64,000 nt of DNA from Flavobacterium luteolum (GTDB lineage: Bacteria; Bacteroidota; Bacteroidia; Flavobacteriales; Flavobacteriaceae): the NCBI RefSeq assembly GCF_027111275.1, contig NZ_CP114286.1, positions 4,884,501 through 4,948,500 of the forward strand. The letters run 5' to 3'. The position numbers were made by a program, and so were the translations under genes. The notes beneath the pieces are model-generated. The model was not told the origin of the DNA. It saw nothing but the letters and a program-made list of their open reading frames with translations, and searched no databases. Positions 51,980 through 60,339 of the stretch are shown here, piece by piece (the stretch's first letter is position 1; each line of letters opens with the position of its first letter).

Positions 51980-53566
51980 ATGCTTATTCTTCAAAATATC
52001 TCCTATCAGCATGAGAATAAAGACATGCTGTTTCAAAACATTAGTTTTGCACTCAACAATCATGATAAAACCGCTTTAGTCGGAAATAATGGTGTTGGAA
52101 AATCTACATTATTAAAAATTATTGCTGGCGAATTAAGGCCTTTTTCAGGACAAATTGTACAGCAATCAAAACCCTACTTTGTTCCGCAGTTATTTGGTCA
52201 GTTTAATGATTTGACTATTGCTGAAGCTTTACAGATAAAGGAAAAAATAACTTCACTTAAAGAAATACTTGAAGGTATTGTTACCGAAGAAAATCTTCAG
52301 CTTCTCAATGACGATTGGACGATTGAAGAGCGCTGTAACGAAGCTCTCTCCTATTGGCAACTCTATGATTTAGATTTAAATCAGAAAATGGAAACTTTAA
52401 GTGGCGGACAGAAAACGAAAGTCTTTTTGGCCGGAATTATAATTCATGAACCCGACTTGGTTTTCTTGGATGAGCCTAGTAATCATCTTGATTTTGTCAG
52501 CAGAACGTTATTATATGATTTTATAAAATCTACCTCTAGCAAATTGCTTATCGTTAGCCACGATAGAACATTGCTCAATCTTTTGAATAAGACTTTGGAA
52601 ATGACCAAAAATGAGATTTCTGTCTATGGAGGGAATTATGATTTTTATAGCGAACAGAAAAAAGTTGAAAACAATGCCTTAGAACAAGATGTTCAGAGTA
52701 AAGAAAAGGCACTGAAAAAAGCAAAAGAAAAAGAACGAGAAACAATTGAACGGCAGAACAAATTAGATTCTAAAGGAAAGAAGAAGCAAGAAAAATCGGG
52801 TGTTGCTAGGATTATGATGAATACGCTTCGAAATAAAGCCGAAAATAGCAGTTCGAAACTTAAAGATGTTCACGCCGAAAAAATCAGTGGTATTTCTGAG
52901 GATTTGAGACAGCTGCGTTCATCGCTTCCCGCTATAGATCAAATGAAATTTGGTTTTAATACTGCTTCATTTATTAAAGGAAAAACACTTTTTAAGGCTG
53001 CGGATCTTAATTATACTTATGGAAAAAAAGATCTTTGGCATGAGAATCTCAATTTTGAAATTCTTTCTGGCGATCGTTTTGTTATAAAAGGTGCCAATGG
53101 TTCTGGAAAAACGACTTTGATTAAAATTATTCTCAGAGAACTAAAACCAACAAAGGGGAATGTTAGTTCATTGGCAAAAAAAACAATTTATATCGATCAG
53201 GATTATTCATTATTGAATCAAAATCTTAAAATTTACGATCAGGCTCAGGTTTTTAACGACTGCGGTTTAGAAGAACATGAAATAAAAATGAGATTGAATC
53301 GCTTCTTGTTTTCTAGAAATGATTGGGATAAACCTTGCAATGCGTTGAGCGGTGGCGAAAGAATGCGCTTAATGTTATGCTGTTTAACTATTAGCAATGA
53401 ATCGCCTGAAATTATAATTCTAGATGAGCCGACAAATAATTTAGATATTCAGAATATTGAAATTCTTACTGCGGCAATTAATGAATATCAGGGAACGTTG
53501 CTTGTAATTTCGCACGATCAAACGTTTTTGGAACAAATTAATATTGAAAAAACAATCTCACTTTAA
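51980..53566 (+). CDS. ABC-F family ATPase
   Basis: The 528-residue soluble protein has two ABC domains in one chain: Walker A GNNGVGKST, LSGGQKTKVFLAG and VFLDEPSNHLD, then GANGSGKTT, LSGGERMRLMLC and IIILDEPTNNLD. Between them lies a Lys/Glu-rich linker (KEKALKKAKEKERETIERQN) typical of ribosome-binding ABC-F proteins. No membrane segment is present. ABC-F members either tune translation (EttA-like) or protect ribosomes from antibiotics; the leader with a start-stop codon pair hints at the second. Confidence 0.9.
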   Translation: MLILQNISYQHENKDMLFQNISFALNNHDKTALVGNNGVGKSTLLKIIAGELRPFSGQIVQQSKPYFVPQLFGQFNDLTIAEALQIKEKITSLKEILEGIVTEENLQLLNDDWTIEERCNEALSYWQLYDLDLNQKMETLSGGQKTKVFLAGIIIHEPDLVFLDEPSNHLDFVSRTLLYDFIKSTSSKLLIVSHDRTLLNLLNKTLEMTKNEISVYGGNYDFYSEQKKVENNALEQDVQSKEKALKKAKEKERETIERQNKLDSKGKKKQEKSGVARIMMNTLRNKAENSSSKLKDVHAEKISGISEDLRQLRSSLPAIDQMKFGFNTASFIKGKTLFKAADLNYTYGKKDLWHENLNFEILSGDRFVIKGANGSGKTTLIKIILRELKPTKGNVSSLAKKTIYIDQDYSLLNQNLKIYDQAQVFNDCGLEEHEIKMRLNRFLFSRNDWDKPCNALSGGERMRLMLCCLTISNESPEIIILDEPTNNLDIQNIEILTAAINEYQGTLLVISHDQTFLEQINIEKTISL

Positions 53567-53571
53567 AAGCA

Positions 53572-53607
53572 AAAAAAGGCGTCAGAATTATTCTGGCGCT
53601 TTTTTTA
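53572..53607 (+). terminator. ABC-F gene terminator
   Basis: GCGTCAGAA (53579-53587) pairs with TTCTGGCGC (53591-53599, one G-T wobble), with A7 before and T7 after. It directly follows the ABC-F stop codon. Confidence 0.85.
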
Positions 53608-53746
53608 GTTGCAAATAAAACTCGTAAAACATCACGTAATGATTACTTTTTAAGGGTGAAAAAACTATTGTTTTATGGCAAATTTTTTACGAAATAATCT
53701 GTAAATTGCAGAGAAGCTTATCTTTAAGCTATTTATTCTACAAGTA

Positions 53747-53754
53747 TACTTTTG
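53747..53754 (+). promoter_or_regulatory. Putative promoter box (TACTTTTG) of the acylase-like gene
   Basis: TACTTTTG fits TAnnTTTG, 38 nt before the start codon at 53793. The region about 20 nt upstream has TTTA rather than TTG. Confidence 0.42.
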
Positions 53755-53792
53755 AAAATCAGAACTTAACGTTTAATTAAATGTCTTAAATT

Positions 53793-54845
53793 ATGAAATC
53801 CAAAAACAGAATTCTTCCTGCCCTACTTGCTTTTACATTATTGATTACTGAAACTGTATTGCCATGTACAAGAATAGTTTACGAAGGTCTAAACGGAACA
53901 ATTATTACCGCCCGTTCAATGGATTGGCGAGGAGAAATTCCGGCTAATCTGTGGATTTTTCCGCGTGGAATAGAAAGATCTGGAGAAGTTGGTACAAGTT
54001 CAATAAAATGGAAATCAAAATATGGAAGCGTTATTACGAGCTCTTGGGACATTGCTTCTTCTGACGGAATGAATGAAAAAGGTCTTGTAGGCAATCTTTT
54101 ATGGCTTGTAGAATCGCAATATCCAGCATTTGAGAAAAATGGAAAAGTAAAAGGTCTGGCAGTTTCTTTATGGCTTCAATATGTTTTGGATAATTATTCA
54201 ACAGTTGCAGAAACGGTTTCTGTATTAGAAAAGAACGAATTTGTTATTACTTCATCACACATTCCGGGAACTAATATTTTTGCAACTGTACATTTATCGA
54301 TATCGGATTCTACTGGTGATAATGCTATTTTTGAATATATAAATGGAAAATTGGTTATTCACCATGACAGAAAATATGTAGCCATGACCAATTCTCCTAT
54401 TTTTGACCAGCAATTGGCTATCAATGCGTACTGGAAAGGTATTCCTGGTACAATTATGCTTCCTGGAACCAATCGTGCCGCAGATCGCTTTGTAAGAGCT
54501 TCTTATTATATTGATGCTATTCCGAAAACAGATAACACTAGAACGGCTTTGGCAAGTGTTTTTGGTGTTATTAGAAACTGTTCTGTTCCTTTAGGCATTT
54601 CATCAGAAACAGAACCCAACATCTCCTCTACCCGCTGGAGAACTGTTGCCGATCAAAAGAATTTGGTTTATTATTTTGATAATGTTTTGAATCCGAATGT
54701 AATTTGGGTAGAATTCAGTAAAATTGATTTTAGCGAAAAAGGAAAAATCAAAAAATTGAGCTTGGCCAATAATGAAAATTATTCAGGTGAATCTTTGATC
54801 AATTTCAAAGAAACAAAGCCTTTTCAGTTCGCCGGACTGGATTGA
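53793..54845 (+). CDS. Choloylglycine hydrolase / penicillin V acylase-like Ntn hydrolase
   Basis: The 350-residue secreted protein belongs to the linear-amide C-N hydrolase (Ntn) family. The signal-like N-terminus (ILPALLAFTLLITETVLP) is followed by CTRIVYEG, where the Cys, exposed by cleavage, is the nucleophile. SMDWRGEIPANLWIFPRG and DGMNEKGLVGNLL supply the Arg and Asp/Asn active-site positions seen in the family. Bile salts are an unlikely natural substrate for an environmental organism; acyl-amides such as penicillin V or quorum signals are alternatives that cannot be settled here. Confidence 0.88.
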   Translation: MKSKNRILPALLAFTLLITETVLPCTRIVYEGLNGTIITARSMDWRGEIPANLWIFPRGIERSGEVGTSSIKWKSKYGSVITSSWDIASSDGMNEKGLVGNLLWLVESQYPAFEKNGKVKGLAVSLWLQYVLDNYSTVAETVSVLEKNEFVITSSHIPGTNIFATVHLSISDSTGDNAIFEYINGKLVIHHDRKYVAMTNSPIFDQQLAINAYWKGIPGTIMLPGTNRAADRFVRASYYIDAIPKTDNTRTALASVFGVIRNCSVPLGISSETEPNISSTRWRTVADQKNLVYYFDNVLNPNVIWVEFSKIDFSEKGKIKKLSLANNENYSGESLINFKETKPFQFAGLD

Positions 54846-54935
54846 TTAGTCTCTTTTTGTTACTAGAAATACAGTTAAAACCTTCAAATTGAAAAGTTTG
54901 AAGGTTTTATTTTTGAAAAAAAGTAGAAAAAAATA

Positions 54936-54980
54936 TTGCGCAGTCAAATGACTTCATTATATTTGCAGTCAAATAACTGC
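54936..54980 (+). promoter_or_regulatory. ArsR-operon promoter with two operator copies
   Basis: TTG (54936-54938) and TATATTTG (54958-54965) are separated by 19 nt, an exact match to the Bacteroidota consensus. Two related palindromes cover it: AGTCA-AA-TGACT (54942-54953) between the boxes, and GCAGT-CAAATA-ACTGC (54965-54980) at the start site. They share CAGTCAAATRACT, so a dimer of the downstream ArsR protein could cover both and repress its own operon. Confidence 0.8.
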
Positions 54981-54983
54981 GTA

Positions 54984-55301
54984 ATGGAAATTAGAAGAGA
55001 TGTTTTTCAAGCAATAGCCGATCCTACTCGAAGAGCTATTTTAAGTTTAGTTGCCATTCAGGCTATGACACCTGGGGCGATTGCGGAGAATTTTAACTCG
55101 TCTAGACAGACGATTTCAAAACATATTCAGATTTTAAACGAATGTGAACTGTTACATCAAACACAAAACGGAAGAGAAATTTATTATCATTTAAACCCTG
55201 AAAAAATGAAAGAAATTGACAAATTCATCGAACCATTTAGAAAAATGTGGGACGATCGTTTTAATAAGTTAGAAGCAATTATGAAAAACTATAAAAAATA
55301 A
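54984..55301 (+). CDS. ArsR-family transcriptional repressor
   Basis: The 105-residue regulator has the winged-helix pattern [20 protein letters not shown], then [25 protein letters not shown] and an [12 protein letters not shown] wing. It lacks the Cys-x-Cys metal-binding pattern of ArsR/SmtB metal sensors, so it belongs to the non-metal branch often paired with AHSA1 proteins. I start it at the ATG at 54984, just after the operator; an upstream start would read through the promoter. Likely self-regulated. Confidence 0.9.
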   Translation: MEIRRDVFQAIADPTRRAILSLVAIQAMTPGAIAENFNSSRQTISKHIQILNECELLHQTQNGREIYYHLNPEKMKEIDKFIEPFRKMWDDRFNKLEAIMKNYKK

Positions 55302-55304
55302 ACC

Positions 55305-55772
55305 ATGGAAAAGAAAACAAAAATTCACGCCGAAGATGACAGACTGGATCTTGTGATTACGAGAGAGTTTAATCTGCCAGTTAAATTATTATTTAAAGCT
55401 CACACCGAATCTGAAATTGTTGCTCAATGGATGGGCACAAAAGTTTTGAAATTGGAAAGCAAGAAATACGGTGGTTGGGAGTTTGAAACCAGTGATCCTA
55501 ATGGAAATGTAGTTTTTAAGGCTAATGGTGTTTTTCATGATTTTGTTCTAAATGAAAAAATAGTTAGAACCTTTGAAATGGATAATATCAATTTTGCGCC
55601 ACAATTAGAATTTTTAGAATTTGAAAAGCTAACAGATGATACTAGCAAATTGACTATGCAGATTATCTACAAATCTATTGAACATAGAATGACGCAGTTA
55701 AAATTGCCGTTTGCGCAAGGCTTAAATATGGCACACAACCGATTGGAAGAAATTGTAACTAAAATAAAATAA
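55305..55772 (+). CDS. AHSA1/SRPBCC-domain protein
   Basis: The 155-residue protein has the START-like fold with LVITREFNLPVKLLFKAHTESEIVAQWMG, then KYGGWEFETSDPNGN and EIVTKIK at the end. The family binds hydrophobic ligands or Hsp90-like partners in eukaryotes; in bacteria it is often encoded next to an ArsR regulator, as here (3 nt after it). Ligand is unknown. Confidence 0.9.
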   Translation: MEKKTKIHAEDDRLDLVITREFNLPVKLLFKAHTESEIVAQWMGTKVLKLESKKYGGWEFETSDPNGNVVFKANGVFHDFVLNEKIVRTFEMDNINFAPQLEFLEFEKLTDDTSKLTMQIIYKSIEHRMTQLKLPFAQGLNMAHNRLEEIVTKIK

Positions 55773-55777
55773 AAATC

Positions 55778-56155
55778 ATGAGCAAAAAGAATAAAATTAT
55801 TTATTGGATTGCCACTTTATGGCTGGCTTTAGGAATGACAGCAACAGGAATTGTACAGCTGATTCCTGTAAAAGAAGAAGCAGAAATGATTCAACATTTA
55901 GGATATCCGCTTTACTTTTTAACCCTTTTGGGTGTTTGGAAATTATTGGGAGTTATAGCAATTTTAATTCCGAAATTCGGTTTATTAAAAGAATGGGCAT
56001 ATGCAGGTTTCTTTTTTGCAATGTCTGGCGCTGTGATTTCACATTTAGCTGTCAAAGATGATGCATCGGCACTTTTTGGACCAATATTATTAATTGTTTT
56101 AACTATTGTTTCTTGGTATTTCAGACCAGAAACTAGAAGATGCTGTTCAAATTAA
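55778..56155 (+). CDS. DoxX-like membrane protein
   Basis: The 125-residue protein has four hydrophobic helices (WIATLWLALGMTATGIVQLI, LYFLTLLGVWKLLGVIAILI, WAYAGFFFAMSGAVISHLAV, LFGPILLIVLTIVSWYF) and the DoxX_2-like KLLGVIAILIPKF segment. It ends RCCSN. It starts 6 nt after the AHSA1 gene, so ArsR, AHSA1 and DoxX form one operon. The family is linked to quinone or thiosulfate redox functions, but that is only suggestive here. Confidence 0.85.
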   Translation: MSKKNKIIYWIATLWLALGMTATGIVQLIPVKEEAEMIQHLGYPLYFLTLLGVWKLLGVIAILIPKFGLLKEWAYAGFFFAMSGAVISHLAVKDDASALFGPILLIVLTIVSWYFRPETRRCCSN

Positions 56156-56168
56156 AAAACATAAGAAG

Positions 56169-56726
56169 ATGAAAAAGCAACTGACAATAAACGAACAAGA
56201 AGAATTATTAAGCATTCTAGAAAAACGTTTTGAGAAGAATGCCAACCGCCATAAAGGTTTGGATTGGTCAAAAATAGAAGCTAAACTAAAAGCCAATCCA
56301 TCAAAATTATGGTCTCTTGATGAAATGGAAAGGACTGAAGGCGAGCCAGACGTAATTGGATATGACGCTAAAACTGATGAATATCTTTTTGTAGATTGTT
56401 CTGCTGAAAGTCCGAAAGGACGTAGAAGCATCTGCTACGATCACGAAGCATTAGAAAAAAGAAAAGAGCACAAACCTGCTGATAGCGCTATTAATATGGC
56501 TCAAGAAATGGGAATTGAAATCTTAAATGAAGAGCAATACCAAGAATTGCAAAAATTGGGAAAATTTGATGCTAAAACTTCAAGTTGGATTTTAACTCCG
56601 CCAGAAATAAGAAAATTAGGAGGTGCTATTTTCTCAGATTTTAGATACAATACAGTTTTTGTGTATCATAATGGTGCAGAATCGTATTATGCTGCGAGAG
56701 GATTTCGCGGTTTGTTAAGAGTTTAA
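56169..56726 (+). CDS. DUF4256 protein
   Basis: The 185-residue cytosolic protein has NRHKGLDWSKIEAKL, EGEPDVIGYDAKTDEYLFVDCSAESPKGRRSICYD and ILTPPEIRKLGGAIFSDFRYN, which I place in DUF4256. It is acidic and probably cytosolic; function is unknown. I start it at the ATG at 56169 because the longer frame overlaps the DoxX-like gene. It is likely the last gene of the ArsR operon. Confidence 0.83.
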   Translation: MKKQLTINEQEELLSILEKRFEKNANRHKGLDWSKIEAKLKANPSKLWSLDEMERTEGEPDVIGYDAKTDEYLFVDCSAESPKGRRSICYDHEALEKRKEHKPADSAINMAQEMGIEILNEEQYQELQKLGKFDAKTSSWILTPPEIRKLGGAIFSDFRYNTVFVYHNGAESYYAARGFRGLLRV

Positions 56727-56734
56727 AGAAGATT

Positions 56735-56762
56735 AAAAACCTCCATTATTGGAGGTTTTTTT
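56735..56762. terminator. Terminator after the DUF4256 gene
   Basis: CCTCCA (56740-56745) pairs with TGGAGG (56750-56755) with A and T tails on both sides. It overlaps the end of the convergent DUF2200 gene, so it may serve both directions. Confidence 0.8.
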
Positions 56763-57111
56763 ATTCTCTTAAAATCTTCTCCATTTTTTTGCCTTTGGCT
56801 ATTTCGTCTACTAGTTTATCAAGATAACGTACTTTCTGCATCAAAGGATCTTCTATTTCCTCTACGCGATAACCACAGATAATTCCAGTAATTTTAGAAA
56901 CATTTGGGTTTAATTCGGGAGCTTCTGCAAAGAAAGTTTCAAAGTCAACTTTCTTCTCAATTTGTTCTTGAAGCTGCTTATCGTTATATCCTGTAAGCCA
57001 TTTCATTACGATATCTAATTCTTCTTTGGTTCTCCCCTTCTTTTCCACCTTTTGAATATATAAAGGATAAACACTGGAGAATAGTAATTTATATACTCTT
57101 TCGTTTTTCAT
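56761..57111 (-). CDS. DUF2200 protein
   Basis: The 116-residue protein shows [42 protein letters not shown] and [34 protein letters not shown], matching the DUF2200 pattern. It is small, cytosolic and helical. It is convergent with the DUF4256 gene. Function is unknown. Confidence 0.85.
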   Translation of the reverse strand: MKNERVYKLLFSSVYPLYIQKVEKKGRTKEELDIVMKWLTGYNDKQLQEQIEKKVDFETFFAEAPELNPNVSKITGIICGYRVEEIEDPLMQKVRYLDKLVDEIAKGKKMEKILRE

Positions 57112-57246
57112 TAGAACTCTTTTTTAGCAATAATTTGGTTTTTATGTAAATATAATTCAAAACTTAAAAAAAACTCAAATACAAGAATTATTTATACCTT
57201 AGATTCTGCAAAAGAATATCTTTTAACAATCTAAAAAACTATTTCT

Positions 57247-57645
57247 ATGGAAAATAATTCAAATGACGAGACACCAAAAGTGACAGGACTTGGCGGAATT
57301 TTCTTTTTTATGGATAATCCGAAAGAAACCAAAGAATGGTATGCCAAAAATTTAGGATTAGAAATCAATGATTGGGGATCTGCAAGTTTTGAATCTAGAA
57401 ACCTCGAAAACCCAGAACAGATTGAATCTACGCAGTGGTGTCCATTTAAGAAAGGCGATGAATATTTTTCTCCATCAAAAAAGGATTTTATGGTGAATTA
57501 CCGTGTTCAGAATATTGAGGGACTTTTAGAAAAATTAAAAGCAAACGGAGTTACTGTTCTCGACGATATCGAAACTTACGAGTATGGCAAGTTTGTACAT
57601 ATTATGGACACAGAAGGCAATAAAATTGAGCTTTGGGAACCTTGA
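57247..57645 (+). CDS. VOC-family (glyoxalase-like) protein
   Basis: The 132-residue protein has the VOC fold with GGIFFFMDNPKETKEWYAKNLGLEINDWG in the first module and KFVHIMDTEGNKIELWEP at the C-terminal metal/substrate site (Glu). It is larger than the other VOC proteins only by an acidic N-terminus. It stands alone; substrate unknown. Confidence 0.85.
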   Translation: MENNSNDETPKVTGLGGIFFFMDNPKETKEWYAKNLGLEINDWGSASFESRNLENPEQIESTQWCPFKKGDEYFSPSKKDFMVNYRVQNIEGLLEKLKANGVTVLDDIETYEYGKFVHIMDTEGNKIELWEP

Positions 57646-57694
57646 TTTAGTTTTGAGTTATGAATTATGAGTTATGAATTTTTGAAAAAACAGT

Positions 57695-58216
57695 ATGTTT
57701 AATACATTAATTAAGATCAATTGTCATTCGAAAAATAAGTTTTTAAAACTGATCGCGGGCAATTTATTAGAGAAATTATATTGCTGCGAAATAAACTGTG
57801 CAGAGATGGATAAAAGCGTCTTGTTTGCACACCATGCCCGCGGATGTACGATTGTAGCTTCTAAAATCTGTGAAAATGTTGTCATATTTCAAAATGTATC
57901 AATTGGAGCCAATTTAAAATACAATAAAACAAGTAAAGAATGGGAAAACGTGGGAAATCCTATCATTGCTAAAAATGTAATTATTGCTGACGGCGCCAAA
58001 ATTTTAGGCCCAATCTTGATTGGAGAAAACTCGGTTATTGGTGCTGGGGCTATTATAACAAAAAATATTCCCGCAAATAGTGTGGCGTATGGCGTAAATC
58101 AATTTAAACCCAAGGATGAAAATTACGATTTGATCTTCAATTCCAATATGATTGATTCTCAGAAAATGATAGAGGCAAATAAAAAATTGGTAGCCGATTT
58201 TAATCAAGGAAATTAA
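57695..58216 (+). CDS. Hexapeptide-repeat acyltransferase (serine acetyltransferase-like)
   Basis: The 173-residue product has a left-handed beta-helix (isoleucine-patch repeats such as GCTIVASKIC, VVIFQNVSIGANL, IIADGAKILGPILIGENSVIGAGAIIT). VLFAHHARG carries the His cluster typical of CysE-type active sites. The usual N-terminal helical domain of serine O-acetyltransferase is missing, so the acceptor is uncertain; a sugar or cysteine-pathway acetyltransferase is possible. Its stop abuts the convergent VOC gene. Confidence 0.75.
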   Translation: MFNTLIKINCHSKNKFLKLIAGNLLEKLYCCEINCAEMDKSVLFAHHARGCTIVASKICENVVIFQNVSIGANLKYNKTSKEWENVGNPIIAKNVIIADGAKILGPILIGENSVIGAGAIITKNIPANSVAYGVNQFKPKDENYDLIFNSNMIDSQKMIEANKKLVADFNQGN

Positions 58217-58612
58217 TCACATTCCTGGCCAATACAAGAAATTGAATTTATGTCCATCTGGATCTGCAAAACCAAAAGTATAACCTTGCTCAAAATTCTC
58301 AGGCTCAGAAAAAATAGTTCCGCCAATTTCTTTCACTTTTTTGTACCAAAGGTCAACTTCTTCCCTACTTTCGGCAGAAAGCGAAAAGATAATTTCATTT
58401 TCGTTTTTGGCATTTACTAAATCACCCTTTAAAGCAGTTTTGAATCTATCGGTTGTAAAAAAGTTGATGATAAAATTATTCTCCGCAATAGAAAAACTCA
58501 CGATTTCGTCTGTGTTTTGTCCGTTTTGTTTGAAGCCTAAATTGGTATAAAATTGAATTGTCTGCTGTAAATCATGAGTAACCAAGTTAGCCCATATCAT
58601 TTTCGTTTTCAT
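58217..58612 (-). CDS. VOC-family (glyoxalase-like) protein
   Basis: The 131-residue protein begins MKTKMIWANLVTHDLQQTIQFYTNLGF and ends with YTFGFADPDGHKFNFLYW, the two metal-side motifs of the VOC superfamily (His in VTHDL and a second His in DGHKF). It is the second-closest such gene in a 60-gene window that holds three VOC genes. Substrate unknown. Confidence 0.85.
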   Translation of the reverse strand: MKTKMIWANLVTHDLQQTIQFYTNLGFKQNGQNTDEIVSFSIAENNFIINFFTTDRFKTALKGDLVNAKNENEIIFSLSAESREEVDLWYKKVKEIGGTIFSEPENFEQGYTFGFADPDGHKFNFLYWPGM

Positions 58613-58714
58613 AAACTTTAGTTTTAATTGATCGAGACTAAGTTACTGATTTTATTATTTAAAGAGTTGTAAAATAATGGCAAAGATTTTCAGAATTCTT
58701 ATTTTTTGAGCGCC

Positions 58715-59209
58715 TTAAAAAGCAATTCCAAACTGAAAAGCTACTGTAAAACTAGCGGGATGATCATTTCCAAAACGAACTGGCAACGGCACGGCAATAT
58801 AATAACTGCAACTGCTACTTTGTATAATGGTTTTATTAAAAACGGGAGTAAATCCGTATCTTCCGCTGGTTTCAAAAGCTGCTCTTCCTGCAAATGTGTA
58901 GCCTTTTCCTAAAGCAACCAAAACGCCAGGATGAAATAATAAATTGGTCACTTTGCTTGTTCCCTGATCGTCTTTTATATTAGGAACCATTTCAAAAGAA
59001 AATCCGATTTTCTCATTTTTCCAGATATTTATTCCCGTTGGAAAACCAACCGCGTAATAATCTCTAAAGTTTACAGTAGTCTCATCTTCATTTATGGTGA
59101 CAATGGGATGCATGATGCCAAAATATCCCGTAATTTTTGGATAAGTAGTTTGCGAGAAAGCTGTAAAACCAGCAAATAATACAATAATAAAAGTTAGCTT
59201 AAAAGACAT
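58715..59209 (-). CDS. Putative outer-membrane beta-barrel protein
   Basis: The 164-residue product has a signal peptide (SFKLTFIIVLFAGFTAFSQ) and amphipathic beta strands (YYAVGFPTGINIWKNEKIGFSFEM, FTVAFQFGIAF). The C-terminal Phe after alternating hydrophobic residues is typical of barrels inserted by the BAM machinery. It is too small for a large porin, so an 8-strand type is plausible. Function unknown. Confidence 0.65.
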   Translation of the reverse strand: MSFKLTFIIVLFAGFTAFSQTTYPKITGYFGIMHPIVTINEDETTVNFRDYYAVGFPTGINIWKNEKIGFSFEMVPNIKDDQGTSKVTNLLFHPGVLVALGKGYTFAGRAAFETSGRYGFTPVFNKTIIQSSSCSYYIAVPLPVRFGNDHPASFTVAFQFGIAF

Positions 59210-59291
59210 TGTTTTTAATTTTGGTTATAAAAACAAAGCTAGAAGCATCTGTTGTCAAAAAATAGAACTCAATTTACCTTTTGTATCTGGT

Positions 59292-60134
59292 TTACTTTTT
59301 TGACTTTTTTCTATAAGCAGAAGGATTTTTTCCGGTATGGAGTTTAAAAATTCTAGTAAAATGGCTTTGGTCTGAAAAGCCTGTTATGTAAGCAATTTCA
59401 GTTAAAGTATGAGTCGAATTTTCAATAAGATTAATTGCTTTTTCGATACGGAGTTTTCTAACGTATTCGCCAAAATTTAAATCTTCAAAATGTTTTGAAA
59501 ATTCTCGTGATAAATAGGACGGATTTAAATCTAATTCGTTCGAAATTTTCTTTAAATCAAAAGTAAATTGAGCATCAATCTGATCTTGAATTATGTTTTT
59601 CAAATCCTTTACCCATGAAGGTGTTTTCCCTGATGTTTTTTTGTCTTTTAGAAACTTGTTATAAACTTCATGCAGCAATTTTTCGAACGGACTGTTCTGT
59701 AGATGGTTTTGCTGATATAAATGTGTAGCCCAGCTGTATAAGGCATCATACAATATCATACCTTTTTCTAGCAATTCCTGATCATCTTTGACATTATAAC
59801 CCATTCCAGCGGAAATAGCCCAAAGACCAGCCGATTCTTTTGCGATTTCGTGCCTGTCGGTATCTGCCCCGCGAACGATTCCTGCAATAATTTTAACTGC
59901 GGGATCTTTTATATCATATTTCTTAACGATATAATCAAAAGTGCATTCTTCATTGTAATGCGTAAATTCAACGTTTGGGATATCAAACGGAATGGCATTC
60001 AGCTCTTTTGCTTTCGTGATAACATTATCAAAAGGAACATAAATAAACTCAGATTGAGGATCAACAAACTTTCGAATTAACCACGGACAGGCAATTCGAT
60101 CTATTTTGGGTCTTTCTCTGGTTATCCATTTCAT
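59292..60134 (-). CDS. ChrB-domain / AraC fusion, putative regulator
   Basis: The 280-residue protein begins with the chromate-resistance ChrB C-terminal domain: KWITRERPKIDRIACPWLIRKFVDPQSEFIYVP and ILLKYGL-like IVKKYDIKDPA, then IVRGADTDRHE with the Cys and Asp/His positions of that domain. A linker leads to an AraC-type DNA-binding domain (DLKKISNELDLNPSYLSREF and ITGFSDQSHFTRIFKLHTGKNPSAYRK). Such a fusion would couple sensing to transcription. No chrA transporter lies in this window, and the target and ligand are unknown. Confidence 0.8.
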   Translation of the reverse strand: MKWITRERPKIDRIACPWLIRKFVDPQSEFIYVPFDNVITKAKELNAIPFDIPNVEFTHYNEECTFDYIVKKYDIKDPAVKIIAGIVRGADTDRHEIAKESAGLWAISAGMGYNVKDDQELLEKGMILYDALYSWATHLYQQNHLQNSPFEKLLHEVYNKFLKDKKTSGKTPSWVKDLKNIIQDQIDAQFTFDLKKISNELDLNPSYLSREFSKHFEDLNFGEYVRKLRIEKAINLIENSTHTLTEIAYITGFSDQSHFTRIFKLHTGKNPSAYRKKSKK

Positions 60135-60339
60135 TTCGAAATACTTTTATATCTTTAAAACTTTAGCTAAACTACATCTATTTATTATTTTTTCAAACGC
60201 TTGAATTTTAAAGTTTTGTGATTTTTTGAATGATGATAGATTAGAAATAAAAAAAACTTCTAAACTAATTGTCTTCAGCAATGAGAAGTTTCTAAACGAT
60301 TTTTCTATTTTTAGGCTTTAATACTTTATTAAACAATAT

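Noticed and set aside
51894..52079. A 61-residue frame upstream of and overlapping the ABC-F gene
   Set aside because: It starts at a GTG in the leader, overlaps the ABC-F start by about 100 nt, and has a composition unlike its neighbours. The ATG-TGA pair is a more likely translational feature.
59292..60134. Chromate resistance operon
   Set aside because: Only a ChrB-type domain is present, fused to AraC; no ChrA-like transporter lies in the window, so the term chromate resistance is not supported.
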